DNA of 64,000 nt, taken from positions 1-64,000 of the forward strand of contig CACHWJ010000002.1 in the NCBI GenBank assembly GCA_902583635.1. The letters run 5' to 3'. A program made the translations under genes and the position numbers. Shown one piece after another: positions 1 through 10,559 of the stretch. This DNA comes from an uncultured Pelagibacteraceae bacterium. GTDB lineage: Bacteria; Pseudomonadota; Alphaproteobacteria; Pelagibacterales; Pelagibacteraceae. The notes beneath the pieces were generated by a model. That model worked only from the letters and a program-made list of their open reading frames with translations. It was not told the DNA's origin and searched no databases. How positions within the stretch are numbered: the stretch's first letter is position 1; every line of letters begins with the position of its first letter.

Positions 1-2
1 CT

Positions 3-206
3 GTGAGAGCAGGTTTTTTCTGGGGATACGCGGGTTTAATTGACAATATTATTAATTTAATTAAGAAAGAAACTAGAAAATCCTTTAAAGTAATAATAAC
101 TGGAGGATTTTCAGGTTTATTTAAAAACTCAATTAAAACGAAAGTTAGTCGAAATCAAGATATTACAATTAAAGGTCTAATTAAAATTTCAAGGTTAATT
201 AAATAA
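3..206 (+). CDS. coaX: Type III pantothenate kinase, C-terminal fragment (5' end outside window)
   Basis: C-terminal motif GFFWGYAGLIDNII...VIITGGFSGLF typical of CoaX; lies just before rnj as in other alphaproteobacteria; ORF open at window edge. Confidence 0.75.
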   Translation: MRAGFFWGYAGLIDNIINLIKKETRKSFKVIITGGFSGLFKNSIKTKVSRNQDITIKGLIKISRLIK

Positions 207-207
207 T

Positions 208-1866
208 ATGAAAGATGAGTTTTTATTCTGTCCATTAGGTGGTTCTGGTGAAATTGGAATGAATATGAATTTGTTTGGTTATGGTCAACCAAGCAATCAC
301 AAATGGATAATGGTCGATATAGGAGTTACTTTTGCAGATGATACCATTCCAGGTGTTGATTTAATTTACCCTGATCCAGGATTTATAGTTGAGAGAAAAG
401 ATAATTTGCTTGGTATCGTACTTACTCATGCTCATGAAGATCATATTGGAGCAATTGCTCACTTATGGCCTAAATTAAAATGTAAAATTTTTGCAACTCC
501 ATTTACAGCAGTTTTGATTAGAGAAAAATTTAAGGAAAGGCAAATCGATATAACAAATGATTTGCAGATTGTTGAGTTAAATGGATCTGTAAACTTAGAA
601 CCATTTGAAATCGAATACATCACTTTAACGCACTCAATTTTAGAACCAAATGGTCTTAGAATTAAAACACCAGCTGGTGTTATTTTGCATACTGGCGACT
701 GGAAGGTAGATCCCAATCCACTAATTGGTGACAATATAAATGAAAAAAGATTAAAACAAATTGGAAATGAAGGTGTGCTTGCAATGATATGTGACTCAAC
801 TAATGTTTTTAGTGCTGGCAGATCAGGGTCAGAGTTAGATGTGAGAAAAAATATGTTAAACATAATGTCACGTTTAAAAAAGAGAATTATTATCACATCT
901 TTTGCCTCAAATGTAGCAAGAATGGAAACGGTTTTTTATTGTGCAGAACAAACTGGAAGACAAATTTCTCTAGTAGGTAGATCGATGCACCGTATTTATA
1001 AGGCAGCTCGTCAATGTGGATATCTAAAAAATACTATTGAACCTATTGACTCTCGTGAAGCTAAAAATTTTTCAAGAGAAAAAATAGTTTATTTATGCAC
1101 TGGAAGTCAAGGTGAACCTATGGGGGCAATGATGAGAATTTCCAGTTATGTTCATCCAGATGTTTATATTGAAAATGGAGATGCTGTAATATTTTCATCA
1201 AAAATTATACCCGGAAATGAAAAGAAACTTTATAAACTTCATAACCAACTAGTTAAAGATGGCATAGAAGTAATATCAGAGGAGACTGAATTTGTTCATG
1301 TTTCAGGACATCCCAATAGAGAAGATCTAAAAGACATGTATCAGTGGGTGAAACCTAAATGTGTTATACCAGTGCATGGTGAACACAGACACATGATTGA
1401 GCACATTAATTTTGCAAAAGAGATGCAAGTCCCACATCCTGTTCAAGTGGAAAATGGTGATATTGTTAAACTTTTTCCAGGCGATAAGCCCGAAGTATAC
1501 GATAAGGCACCAAGTGGCAGGTTATATCTTGATGGAAATGTAAGTGTTGATCCTGACTCACAGTCAATTAAGGATAGAAAAAACCTTAGTGCTAATGGCT
1601 ATTTGGAGGTTACGTTGATGATTACACCAAAGGGTAATATTCACAGTAATCCTGTTTTATCTTTTCGAGGTTTACCTGTTGATGATAGGGATGAATTTGT
1701 TTACGGATTAGAAGATGAGATTGAAAAAACTTCAAGGTCTTTCAGAGTTGGAAGTAGACAACAAGAACACAACCTTATTGATGCTCTAAAAATTACATGT
1801 AGAAAATTTTCAAAAGAAAAAACTGGAAAAAAACCATTCACGAATATTAACCTAGTTCGGATTTAA
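208..1866 (+). CDS. rnj: Ribonuclease J (MBL-fold / beta-CASP exoribonuclease)
   Basis: LTHAHEDHIGA metallo-beta-lactamase motif, beta-CASP region, VIPVHGEHRHMIEH; 552 aa. Confidence 0.95.
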   Translation: MKDEFLFCPLGGSGEIGMNMNLFGYGQPSNHKWIMVDIGVTFADDTIPGVDLIYPDPGFIVERKDNLLGIVLTHAHEDHIGAIAHLWPKLKCKIFATPFTAVLIREKFKERQIDITNDLQIVELNGSVNLEPFEIEYITLTHSILEPNGLRIKTPAGVILHTGDWKVDPNPLIGDNINEKRLKQIGNEGVLAMICDSTNVFSAGRSGSELDVRKNMLNIMSRLKKRIIITSFASNVARMETVFYCAEQTGRQISLVGRSMHRIYKAARQCGYLKNTIEPIDSREAKNFSREKIVYLCTGSQGEPMGAMMRISSYVHPDVYIENGDAVIFSSKIIPGNEKKLYKLHNQLVKDGIEVISEETEFVHVSGHPNREDLKDMYQWVKPKCVIPVHGEHRHMIEHINFAKEMQVPHPVQVENGDIVKLFPGDKPEVYDKAPSGRLYLDGNVSVDPDSQSIKDRKNLSANGYLEVTLMITPKGNIHSNPVLSFRGLPVDDRDEFVYGLEDEIEKTSRSFRVGSRQQEHNLIDALKITCRKFSKEKTGKKPFTNINLVRI

Positions 1867-2111
1867 TGAGTGCAACGGGATTAGCTATAATCTATGTAAT
1901 AATCTGGTGGATAATTTTTTTTGCAATCTTACCAATAGACGTAAATAGAACAAAAATAGTTAAAATTGATGGAGAAGATCCTGGATCTCCAGAAAATCCT
2001 AAAATGATTAAAAAATTCCTCTATTGCACGGGAATAACTAGCGTTATTTTTATAATAATTTACTTATTAATTAAATTTGAATATTTAAATTTAAGAAATA
2101 TGATCACTTAA
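1866..2111 (+). CDS. DUF1467 family small membrane protein
   Basis: Two predicted TM helices, 'VIIWWIIFFAILPI' start, between rnj and proS. Confidence 0.75.
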   Translation: MSATGLAIIYVIIWWIIFFAILPIDVNRTKIVKIDGEDPGSPENPKMIKKFLYCTGITSVIFIIIYLLIKFEYLNLRNMIT

Positions 2112-2112
2112 G

Positions 2113-3447
2113 ATGTTATTATCTAAATTATTTATCCCTATTTTAAAAAATAATCCCTCTGAAGCCAAAATTAAATCTCATCAATTAATGTTGAGGGCAG
2201 GAATGATTAAACAAGCTTCAGCAGGAATTTATTCATGGTTACCTCTAGGTTTCAAAGTAATGAAAAAAATTGAGGAGATAGTAAGACAAGAACAAAATAA
2301 AATTGGTGCACAAGAAATCCTAATGCCCACAATTCAATCAAGTGAGATTTGGAAAGAAAGTGGTCGGTACGAAGATTATGGTGAGGAAATGTTAAGAATA
2401 AAGGATCGTCAAAATCGTGAGATGCTTTATGGGCCAACTAATGAGGAACAAGTAACAGAAATTTTTAGATCGTCTTTAAAATCATATAAATCACTCCCAC
2501 AACTACTCTATCATATTCAGTGGAAATTTAGAGACGAAATTAGACCAAGATTTGGAATAATGAGAGGTAGGGAATTTTATATGAAAGATGCTTACTCTTT
2601 TGATGTTTCTGATGAAGATGCATTTTATTCTTATAATAAATTTTTTTTATCTTATCTAAGAACTTTTAAAAGATTATCTTTGACTGCCATTCCAATGGCG
2701 GCTGATACTGGACCAATTGGAGGAAATTTATCTCATGAGTTTATTATCTTAGCTGATACTGGTGAAAGTAAAATTTTTACTGATAAAAGAATTTTTGATT
2801 TAAATAGTAATGATACAAAATTAGAAAAAAATTCCTTACAACAGATGAGAAAAAAATACGAACAGTATTATTCTGTAACTGATGAAAAATTCAATAAGGA
2901 AGAATTTGAAAAAGTTGTTTCTGAAGAAAATAGATTGATCACAAAGGGTATTGAGGTAGGACACATTTTTTATTTTGGTGATAAATATTCAAAAGCTATG
3001 GATGCTTCAGTAGATTTACCGGGGGGTAAAAAAGACTTTGTTAAAATGGGCTCATATGGAATTGGTGTATCTAGGCTAGTAGGTGCCATTATTGAGGCAA
3101 AATATGATGATAAAAATGAAATCATGAAATGGCCATTGTCTGTTGCTCCTTATGATATTGCCTTGATACCAATGATAAATAAAAATGATTCATCAGCTTT
3201 AGACAAAGCAATCAATATTAATAAAGAATTAGTTAAAAATAATATAGACTCTTTAATTGATGATACTGAAGAAAACTTTTCATCAAAAATAAAAAAAATG
3301 AATTTAATTGGTGCCCCTTATCAAATAATTATTGGTAAAAAATCAGATGGTAATTTATTAGAGTTTAAAGAAATAGGAAAAGAAATCGAAAATCTAACTC
3401 TTGCCAAAATTATAGAAATTATAAAAAAACAAAAAAATTTAAATTGA
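2113..3447 (+). CDS. proS: Prolyl-tRNA synthetase (short alphaproteobacterial form without INS editing domain)
   Basis: Class II aaRS motifs (GPTNEEQVTEIFR, FRDEIRPRFGIMRGREFYMKDAYSF, GSYGIGVSR); 444 aa. Confidence 0.95.
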   Translation: MLLSKLFIPILKNNPSEAKIKSHQLMLRAGMIKQASAGIYSWLPLGFKVMKKIEEIVRQEQNKIGAQEILMPTIQSSEIWKESGRYEDYGEEMLRIKDRQNREMLYGPTNEEQVTEIFRSSLKSYKSLPQLLYHIQWKFRDEIRPRFGIMRGREFYMKDAYSFDVSDEDAFYSYNKFFLSYLRTFKRLSLTAIPMAADTGPIGGNLSHEFIILADTGESKIFTDKRIFDLNSNDTKLEKNSLQQMRKKYEQYYSVTDEKFNKEEFEKVVSEENRLITKGIEVGHIFYFGDKYSKAMDASVDLPGGKKDFVKMGSYGIGVSRLVGAIIEAKYDDKNEIMKWPLSVAPYDIALIPMINKNDSSALDKAININKELVKNNIDSLIDDTEENFSSKIKKMNLIGAPYQIIIGKKSDGNLLEFKEIGKEIENLTLAKIIEIIKKQKNLN

Positions 3448-4676
3448 TTTCTAATTTAGAAAAAGAAATTACACTAAGATTTTTAAAAGCTCGTAAAAAT
3501 GATGGGTTTTTAAATGTCATCTCTATTTTTTCTTTTATTGGTATTAGTCTTGGTGTTGCTGTTCTAATAATTGTTATGTCTGTAATGAATGGATTTAGAA
3601 CTGAGCTAATCAATAAAATTGTCGGATTTAATTCTCATTTGACTATAAAATCTTACGACCAAATAATTGATAAAAGCAAAATAGATAATAGTACATTAAA
3701 ATATATTACTGAAAGTGCACTATTTAGTAATTCTGGAGAGGCTATAATTTTAAAAAATGAAACCTCAAAAGGAATCGTATTAAGAGGCTATTTGAGCAAT
3801 GACTTTCCTAAATTAGATATTATTAAAAATATAAATTTTACAGGCAATAAATTAAATTTATATAAGAATTCTATCTCTATTGGAAATGAACTTAGTTTTT
3901 CTTTAAATCTGAAAATTGGTGATGAATTAACAATTCTATCACCTAGTGGTGTACAGACAATAATTGGAAGTTTGCCAAAACAAAAAACTTTTATAGTTAC
4001 ATCAATATTTAATAGTGGTTTAGCAGAATTTGATAACAATATCGCATTAATTAATTTGTCTACACTTGAAGATTTTTTTGGTTTTCAACAAGATCAAAGA
4101 AATCTAGAAATTTATTTAAAAAATCCAAGAAATATAGAAAAACAAAAAATTGAATTTCAAAAGATCTATGATCAAGAATTTGTTTATAGCTGGGCAGATA
4201 TGAATAGCTCTCTCTTTTCTGCATTAAAAGTTGAACGAAATGTTATGTTTATAATTTTATCCTTAATTATTATTGTTGCTGCTTTTAATATTATATCTGG
4301 ATTAACAATTTTAGTTAAAAATAAAACTAAAGATATCGCTATTTTAAAATCAATTGGAGTTTTAAATAAATCAATTGTCAAAATTTTCTTTTTAATTGGA
4401 GTAATTATAGGAACTTCGGCAACTATTTTTGGAATTTTTTTAGGGGTAACATTTTCACTATATATTGAAAACTTCAGGCAATTTTTAAGCTCGACCTTTG
4501 ACATCAGCTTATTTCCAGAAGAAATTTATTTCCTAAGTAAAATGCCATCAGAAATAAATCTAAATTCAATTTTAATAATATCGATATGTTCCATTTTAAT
4601 AACTGTAGTCGTTTCGATATTTCCTGCTTTAAAAGCTGCAAAACTTGATCCTATAAAAGCCTTAAAATATGAATAA
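3444..4676 (+). CDS. lolC: Lipoprotein-releasing ABC transporter permease (LolC/E family)
   Basis: MacB-like N-terminal domain plus FtsX C-terminal TMs; followed by lolD. Confidence 0.9.
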   Translation: MISNLEKEITLRFLKARKNDGFLNVISIFSFIGISLGVAVLIIVMSVMNGFRTELINKIVGFNSHLTIKSYDQIIDKSKIDNSTLKYITESALFSNSGEAIILKNETSKGIVLRGYLSNDFPKLDIIKNINFTGNKLNLYKNSISIGNELSFSLNLKIGDELTILSPSGVQTIIGSLPKQKTFIVTSIFNSGLAEFDNNIALINLSTLEDFFGFQQDQRNLEIYLKNPRNIEKQKIEFQKIYDQEFVYSWADMNSSLFSALKVERNVMFIILSLIIIVAAFNIISGLTILVKNKTKDIAILKSIGVLNKSIVKIFFLIGVIIGTSATIFGIFLGVTFSLYIENFRQFLSSTFDISLFPEEIYFLSKMPSEINLNSILIISICSILITVVVSIFPALKAAKLDPIKALKYE

Positions 4677-5346
4677 ATTTTTAGAATTAAGCAATATATC
4701 AAAAACTTTTGGGACAAGTAAAAATCTAAAAGTATTAAAAAATTTATCATATAATTTTAAAAAAGGTAAAATTTACTCTCTTATGGGCCCGTCTGGTTCT
4801 GGTAAGTCTACTTTATTAAATATAATCTCCTTAATAGACAAACCGTCAAATGGTTTAATTAAATTTAATAAGCATCAAATCAATTATAATGAAAAAGAGC
4901 AAAATGATCTACTTAGAGCAAAAAAAATCGGAATTGTTTATCAGCAAAATAATTTGTTGGCTGATTTTACATCATTAGAAAATATTTATTTGGCAAGTTT
5001 ATCAATCAACAATAATAAAAATTTAGCAATTTTTAAAGCGAAACAATTGTTAAAAAAAATAGGCTTATCTAATAGAGCTGATCATTATCCATCTCAATTG
5101 TCCGGTGGAGAAGCTCAAAGAATTGCAATTGCGAGAGCAATAATTAATGACCCTGAGATAATCTTGGCAGATGAGCCAACTGGAAGTTTGGATATCAAAA
5201 CTGCTAAAATAATATTTAAATTATTAAAGGATCAAAAGAGATCTGATAGATTAATAATATTTGCAACTCATAATAGATTTTTCGGAAATAAGGCAGATTG
5301 CCTATTGGAGATATTAGATGGTAAGATAAAGTCATCTAATGGCTGA
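4669..5346 (+). CDS. lolD: Lipoprotein-releasing system ATP-binding protein
   Basis: Walker [10 protein letters not shown], signature LSGGEAQRIAIARA, Walker B IILADEPTG. Confidence 0.92.
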   Translation: MNKFLELSNISKTFGTSKNLKVLKNLSYNFKKGKIYSLMGPSGSGKSTLLNIISLIDKPSNGLIKFNKHQINYNEKEQNDLLRAKKIGIVYQQNNLLADFTSLENIYLASLSINNNKNLAIFKAKQLLKKIGLSNRADHYPSQLSGGEAQRIAIARAIINDPEIILADEPTGSLDIKTAKIIFKLLKDQKRSDRLIIFATHNRFFGNKADCLLEILDGKIKSSNG

Positions 5347-8300
5347 GTCTTTAACACAAAACTTTAATCATCTTAAAATTCATACTCAATATTCTATATG
5401 TGAAGGTGCTATTAAAATTGACGATCTTCAAGAGTATTCAAAAAGTAATAGAATAAAATCGTTAGGTCTTTGCGATACATCTAATCTTTGTGGAGCATTA
5501 GAATTTGCTGAAAAAATATCAAAATCAGGAACTCAACCTATCATTGGAACACAAATTAATATAAAAATTCATGATACAATCGGATTATTGCCTTTGTTTG
5601 CACTTAATGAAATAGGTTATAAAAATATTATCGATCTATCTTCAGTTTCCTATTTGAAAAATGACGAACTATCTGATCCACATGTAAAATTTGATTATTT
5701 ATTAAATAATTCTGACGGGATTGCATTGTTTTCTGGAACTGTTTTTGGGTTATTTGGCAAATTATTTCAAAAAGGTAAATTCACTGAAATACACGATTTA
5801 TATAGGAATATCAAATCAATCTTTGGAGACCGTTTTTATATTGAAGTCCAAAGACATAGAGACTTAAACGAAAATAGTTTTGAAAAATTTAATTTAAAAA
5901 AATCATCAGATCTGGAGATACCAATAATTGCAACAAATGAAGTGTATTATTTAAATCAAGATATGCATGAAGCTCATGATGCATTGATTTGCATAGGTAG
6001 CAAAACTTATATTAATGAAAAAAATAGGCTGAAGTTTTCTGATCAACATTACTTAAAAAATAATTCTGAAATGTCTGAATTATTTACTGATTTACCTGAA
6101 GCACTAGAGAATAATTACAATTTCCCTCTTAGATGTAATTTTAGGCCTTTATTTTCTAAACCAATTTTACCAAATATAAGTCAAAACAAGGGTGGAGATG
6201 CTGACGATATTTTAAGAAAAGACTCTTTAGATGGATTAAAAACTAAATTTGAAAAAGTATTTAAAATTCAAACTAACGATATCAAATCTAACAAAAGATA
6301 TTTAGATTATAAAAAAAGATTAGACCATGAACTCTCAATAATTATTGAAATGAAGTACGCCAGTTATTTTCTAATTGTATCAGACTATATAAAGTGGGCA
6401 AAAAATAATGACATACCAGTAGGTCCTGGTAGGGGTTCAGGAGCTGGTTCTCTGGTTGCATGGTGCTTATCTATAACAGATGTCGATCCAATTAAATTTA
6501 ATCTAATTTTTGAAAGATTCTTAAATCCAGATCGAATATCCATGCCTGATTTTGACATCGATTTTTGTGAAGATAAAAGAGATCTTGTCTTTGAATATTT
6601 AACAAAAAAGTACAAAGATAGTGTTGCCCATATAATTACCTTTGGAAAATTAAAAGCTAGAATGGTTATACGTGATGTCGGTAGAGTTTTAGGATTATCC
6701 TATGGATTTGTAGATAACATTTCTAAAATGATACCTTTTGATCCGTCAAGACCTCAAAATTTAACACAATGCATTGCTGGCGAACCAAGACTACAAAAAT
6801 TAATCAATGAAGATCCAAAAGTTAAAAAATTAACAGATTTATCACTTAAACTAGAAGGTCTAAATAGAAATGTTGCAACTCATGCTGCAGGTGTAGTAAT
6901 TGCTGACAGAAAATTAACCGAAGTTGTTCCATTGTATAAAGACAGTTCTGCAGATCTGTTACTGCCCTCTACTCAATTTGATATGTACTCAGCTGAAAAT
7001 GCAGGCTTGATAAAGTTTGATTTTCTAGGTTTAAAAACTCTTACTGTGATCAACAATACTCAAAAATTAATTAAAAAGATTGATAAAGATTTTGATATAG
7101 AAAATATCAATTTTGAAGATCAAAAAGTTTTTGATTTATTATCAAGTGGGAAAACTGCAGGTTTATTTCAGATTGAAAGCTCTGGAATGAGAGAAGCTTT
7201 AATACAAATGAAACCAAATCATATAGAAGATATTATCGCTCTTGTAGCTTTATATAGACCAGGTCCAATGAGCAACATACCTACCTACAATGATTGTAAA
7301 CATGGTAAACAAAAACCAGATTATTTACATCCTCTTTTAGAGGAAATTTTAAAACCAACATATGGCGTAATTATCTATCAAGAACAAGTAATGCAAATAG
7401 CTCAAAAGTTATCAGGTTTTACTGCTGGTCAAGCAGACTTACTAAGAAGAGCGATGGGTAAAAAAAAAAGGGCTGAGCTTGAAAAACAGAAGCAAGGCTT
7501 TATTGAAGGGGCAATTAAAAACGGAATAGCAAAAGATGTTGCAGCTGGTATATTTTTAAAAATAGAGCCTTTTGCAGAATATGGATTTAATAAAAGTCAT
7601 GCTGCAGCTTACGCAATAATTTCCTATCAAACTGCATTTTTAAAGACTTATTACCCAAAAGAGTTTATTGCCGCTTCAATGACAATGGATATTTCTAACC
7701 AAAATAAACTAAGTGAGTTCTATGAAGAGCTAAACAGATTAAATGTAAAAGTTGTTCGACCAGATATAAATGAATGTTTTGCTGATTTTAAAACTATCGA
7801 TGAAAAATTTTATTACGCTTTAGGAGCAATAAAGGCAGTAGGATTTGAAGCAATTTCAAATATTATTAAGGAAAGAATTGCAAATGGAAAATTTTTGTCA
7901 ATCAATGATTTTTTGAATCGAGTTAATCCTAAAGATATTAACAAACTTCAACTAGAGGGATTAGTAAAAGCAGGTGCTTTTGATAATATAAATCCTAATA
8001 GACAAGCATTATTTGACTCAATACCTAATATTATAACCAAAAGTAAAAATATTTTTGAAAATAAATCAGCAAATCAAATTGATTTATTTTCAGAAGATGA
8101 AAATACCCAAGATAATATAATAAATATTATTGAAGACTGGAAGTTTGAAGAGAGACTGGCTAAAGAATTTGAAGCAGTAGGGTTTTTTATTTCTGATCAC
8201 CCTTTAAGTCAATTTAGGGAAATATTTAATGATTATAAAATAAATGAATATACTAAATTTATTTCAGAGCATTCAATTAAAAATTCCAATATAGCTGCTA

Positions 8301-8755
8301 CTTTACTTAAATTACAGGAGAGAAAAACTGCAAAAGGAAATTCCTATGCAGTACTGAAATTAACAGACTTATCTAGTGTATTTGAACTTTTTATATTTTC
8401 AGATGTTCTAGAATTAAATAGAGAAATTTTAAAAGAAGGTAATTCTTTAATATTAAATTTAGTTAAAAGTATAACAGATGAAGAAAATCGTTTTAAAAGA
8501 ATTAATGTTCAAAAAATATCTTCATTAAAAGATTTATTTAATAGTCCAATAAATGAAGTCTGTTTTGAGGTCGGTTCTAAAGATCAAGTCCAAGTGATAT
8601 CAAAAATCTTAAAAAAAAATGGTAAAACATCAGTGAACATTAATCTGATTACTGACGAAAATATTCTTCATTTTAAACTAAAAAATTCAAAAGATTTAGA
8701 TAGAAAATCATTAAATTTGTTGAGAAAACAGCAAATTCAGGCCACTATTTCATAA
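5339..8755 (+). CDS. dnaE: DNA polymerase III alpha subunit
   Basis: PHP domain, GPGRGSGAGSLVAWCLSITDVDP, PDFDIDFCEDKR, YGVIIYQEQVMQIAQ; 1138 aa. Confidence 0.97.
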   Translation: MAESLTQNFNHLKIHTQYSICEGAIKIDDLQEYSKSNRIKSLGLCDTSNLCGALEFAEKISKSGTQPIIGTQINIKIHDTIGLLPLFALNEIGYKNIIDLSSVSYLKNDELSDPHVKFDYLLNNSDGIALFSGTVFGLFGKLFQKGKFTEIHDLYRNIKSIFGDRFYIEVQRHRDLNENSFEKFNLKKSSDLEIPIIATNEVYYLNQDMHEAHDALICIGSKTYINEKNRLKFSDQHYLKNNSEMSELFTDLPEALENNYNFPLRCNFRPLFSKPILPNISQNKGGDADDILRKDSLDGLKTKFEKVFKIQTNDIKSNKRYLDYKKRLDHELSIIIEMKYASYFLIVSDYIKWAKNNDIPVGPGRGSGAGSLVAWCLSITDVDPIKFNLIFERFLNPDRISMPDFDIDFCEDKRDLVFEYLTKKYKDSVAHIITFGKLKARMVIRDVGRVLGLSYGFVDNISKMIPFDPSRPQNLTQCIAGEPRLQKLINEDPKVKKLTDLSLKLEGLNRNVATHAAGVVIADRKLTEVVPLYKDSSADLLLPSTQFDMYSAENAGLIKFDFLGLKTLTVINNTQKLIKKIDKDFDIENINFEDQKVFDLLSSGKTAGLFQIESSGMREALIQMKPNHIEDIIALVALYRPGPMSNIPTYNDCKHGKQKPDYLHPLLEEILKPTYGVIIYQEQVMQIAQKLSGFTAGQADLLRRAMGKKKRAELEKQKQGFIEGAIKNGIAKDVAAGIFLKIEPFAEYGFNKSHAAAYAIISYQTAFLKTYYPKEFIAASMTMDISNQNKLSEFYEELNRLNVKVVRPDINECFADFKTIDEKFYYALGAIKAVGFEAISNIIKERIANGKFLSINDFLNRVNPKDINKLQLEGLVKAGAFDNINPNRQALFDSIPNIITKSKNIFENKSANQIDLFSEDENTQDNIINIIEDWKFEERLAKEFEAVGFFISDHPLSQFREIFNDYKINEYTKFISEHSIKNSNIAATLLKLQERKTAKGNSYAVLKLTDLSSVFELFIFSDVLELNREILKEGNSLILNLVKSITDEENRFKRINVQKISSLKDLFNSPINEVCFEVGSKDQVQVISKILKKNGKTSVNINLITDENILHFKLKNSKDLDRKSLNLLRKQQIQATIS

Positions 8756-8810
8756 ATAAAACTTGTTAAATTCATAAAATATTTGTAAATAATCCATAAA
8801 TTAAATTAAC

Positions 8811-8884
8811 ACGCACACAGTTGTTGGTTTTATACCTCCGGTCCTTAATTGGAAATTACTGTGGTGGCTTAACCGGGAAAAAAT
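8811..8884 (+). promoter_or_regulatory. Candidate structured rpsB 5' leader (H-type pseudoknot possible)
   Basis: CACAG 8816-8820 pairs with CTGTG 8859-8863; CCGGT 8838-8842 in that loop pairs with ACCGG 8872-8876 just upstream of the rpsB ATG (8885); more GC-rich than surrounding spacer. Confidence 0.6.
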
Positions 8885-9706
8885 ATGAAAATACCTAACG
8901 TTACAATTCAACAATTATTAGAAGCAGGCGTACATCTTGGTCACAAAACATTAAGATGGAATCCAAAAATGAAGAAATATATTTTTGGAAAAAGAGATTC
9001 AATTCACATTATAGACTTAACTCAAACACTTGAATTAACTAAGGTGGCTTTAGAAAAAGTTTATAATACAATAGCTAATAATGGAAAAATTTTATTTGTC
9101 TCTACTAAAAAACAAGCTTCAGAGGCAATTGCAGAAGTAGCAAAAGAAACAGATCAATATTTTGTAAATTATAGATGGTTAGGTGGAATGCTTACCAACT
9201 GGGGAACTATTTCGAATTCAATTAAAAAATTGAAAAAATTAGAAATAGATCTTTCTGCTGAAAATAGAGGATTTACTAAAAAAGAATTATTAAAAATGAG
9301 TGTTAAAAAGGATAAACTTCAAAGATCTTTAGGTGGAATTGCTGAAATGAAAAAAGTTCCAGATCTTGTTTTTGTAATAGATACAAACTATGAGTCTTTA
9401 GCAATAGCTGAATCTGCTAAACTTGGAATACCAATTATTGCAATTTTAGATAGTAATTCAAATCCAGAAAATATTGATTTTCCAATCCCAGGAAATGACG
9501 ATGCTAGAAGAGCTATTGATCTTTATTGTAATCTAATAAAAGAAACAATTAATATTGCAAAAACCACTATTCCAGCTCAAGAAACTAAACAAGATCCAAT
9601 TAAAAATAATAAAAAAGATGATGACAAATCAAAAACACTCCAAGAACTTGATAGAGAAAAATTAGAGAAAAAGTTCTCTAAAGAAAATAAGAAGAATTTA
9701 AATTAA
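8885..9706 (+). CDS. rpsB: 30S ribosomal protein S2
   Basis: [37 protein letters not shown]. Confidence 0.98.
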   Translation: MKIPNVTIQQLLEAGVHLGHKTLRWNPKMKKYIFGKRDSIHIIDLTQTLELTKVALEKVYNTIANNGKILFVSTKKQASEAIAEVAKETDQYFVNYRWLGGMLTNWGTISNSIKKLKKLEIDLSAENRGFTKKELLKMSVKKDKLQRSLGGIAEMKKVPDLVFVIDTNYESLAIAESAKLGIPIIAILDSNSNPENIDFPIPGNDDARRAIDLYCNLIKETINIAKTTIPAQETKQDPIKNNKKDDDKSKTLQELDREKLEKKFSKENKKNLN

Positions 9707-9707
9707 T

Positions 9708-10559
9708 ATGAGTGATATAGAGAACGTAAAGAAATTAAGAGAAATAACTGGAGCAGGTTTCAAAGATTGTAATTTAGCCATAAAAGAGGCTAGCGGTGAC
9801 ATAGATAAGGCTATTGAAATACTTAGAGTAAAAGGAATTTCTAAAGCTTCCAAAAAAATGTCTCGTGACGCTAAAGAAGGGGTTGTTGTTGTTAGTGGTG
9901 ATGAAACAAAAACATCTATTATTGAAGTAAATTGTGAGACTGATTTTGTTGCAAAAAATGAGGACTTTATTAAATTTGTAAAAGAACTTAGTGAACTAAA
10001 TAATCAAAAAAGTTCTAATTCAGATGAATTAAAAAACTCAAAAATGAAAAACGATAAAACTGTGGATGAAAATTTAGTTGCCTTAATCGCAAAAATTGGG
10101 GAAAAAATAACAATAGGAAAATCTAAAACTATTGAAAATTTAAATGGAGTAAATAATCATTATCTTCATACAGTTGTTAAGGATAATGTAGCAAAGTTAG
10201 CTGTGTTAGTATCACTTGAAACTAAAGAAAAGTCAGAAGCAGTAAAGACATTTAGTAAACAATTATCTATGCATATTGCAGCCTCAAATCCTTTAGCATT
10301 AGACTCTGATAAAATTGACCAAGCAATAATAGACAAAGAACAAGAGCTTGTTTCAGAAGAATTAAAAAACTCTGGAAAGCCAGAAGAGATTGCAAATAAA
10401 ATAAGCATAGGTAAAATGAACAAATTTAAAGAGGAAAATGCACTTTTAACTCAAGCATGGGTTATGGAACCTAAAAAGAAAGTGAAAGAGATATTACAAG
10501 AACTTTCAATTGCTGATCTAAAAATTAAAGAATTTTATAGAATTAAAATTGGAGAATAA
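9708..10559 (+). CDS. tsf: Elongation factor Ts
   Basis: [36 protein letters not shown]. Confidence 0.97.
   Translation: MSDIENVKKLREITGAGFKDCNLAIKEASGDIDKAIEILRVKGISKASKKMSRDAKEGVVVVSGDETKTSIIEVNCETDFVAKNEDFIKFVKELSELNNQKSSNSDELKNSKMKNDKTVDENLVALIAKIGEKITIGKSKTIENLNGVNNHYLHTVVKDNVAKLAVLVSLETKEKSEAVKTFSKQLSMHIAASNPLALDSDKIDQAIIDKEQELVSEELKNSGKPEEIANKISIGKMNKFKEENALLTQAWVMEPKKKVKEILQELSIADLKIKEFYRIKIGE

Noticed and set aside
459-896. Antisense ORF of 145 aa inside rnj
   Set aside because: Fully antisense to a strongly supported gene, no RBS or recognisable domain; expected by chance in open AT-rich sequence
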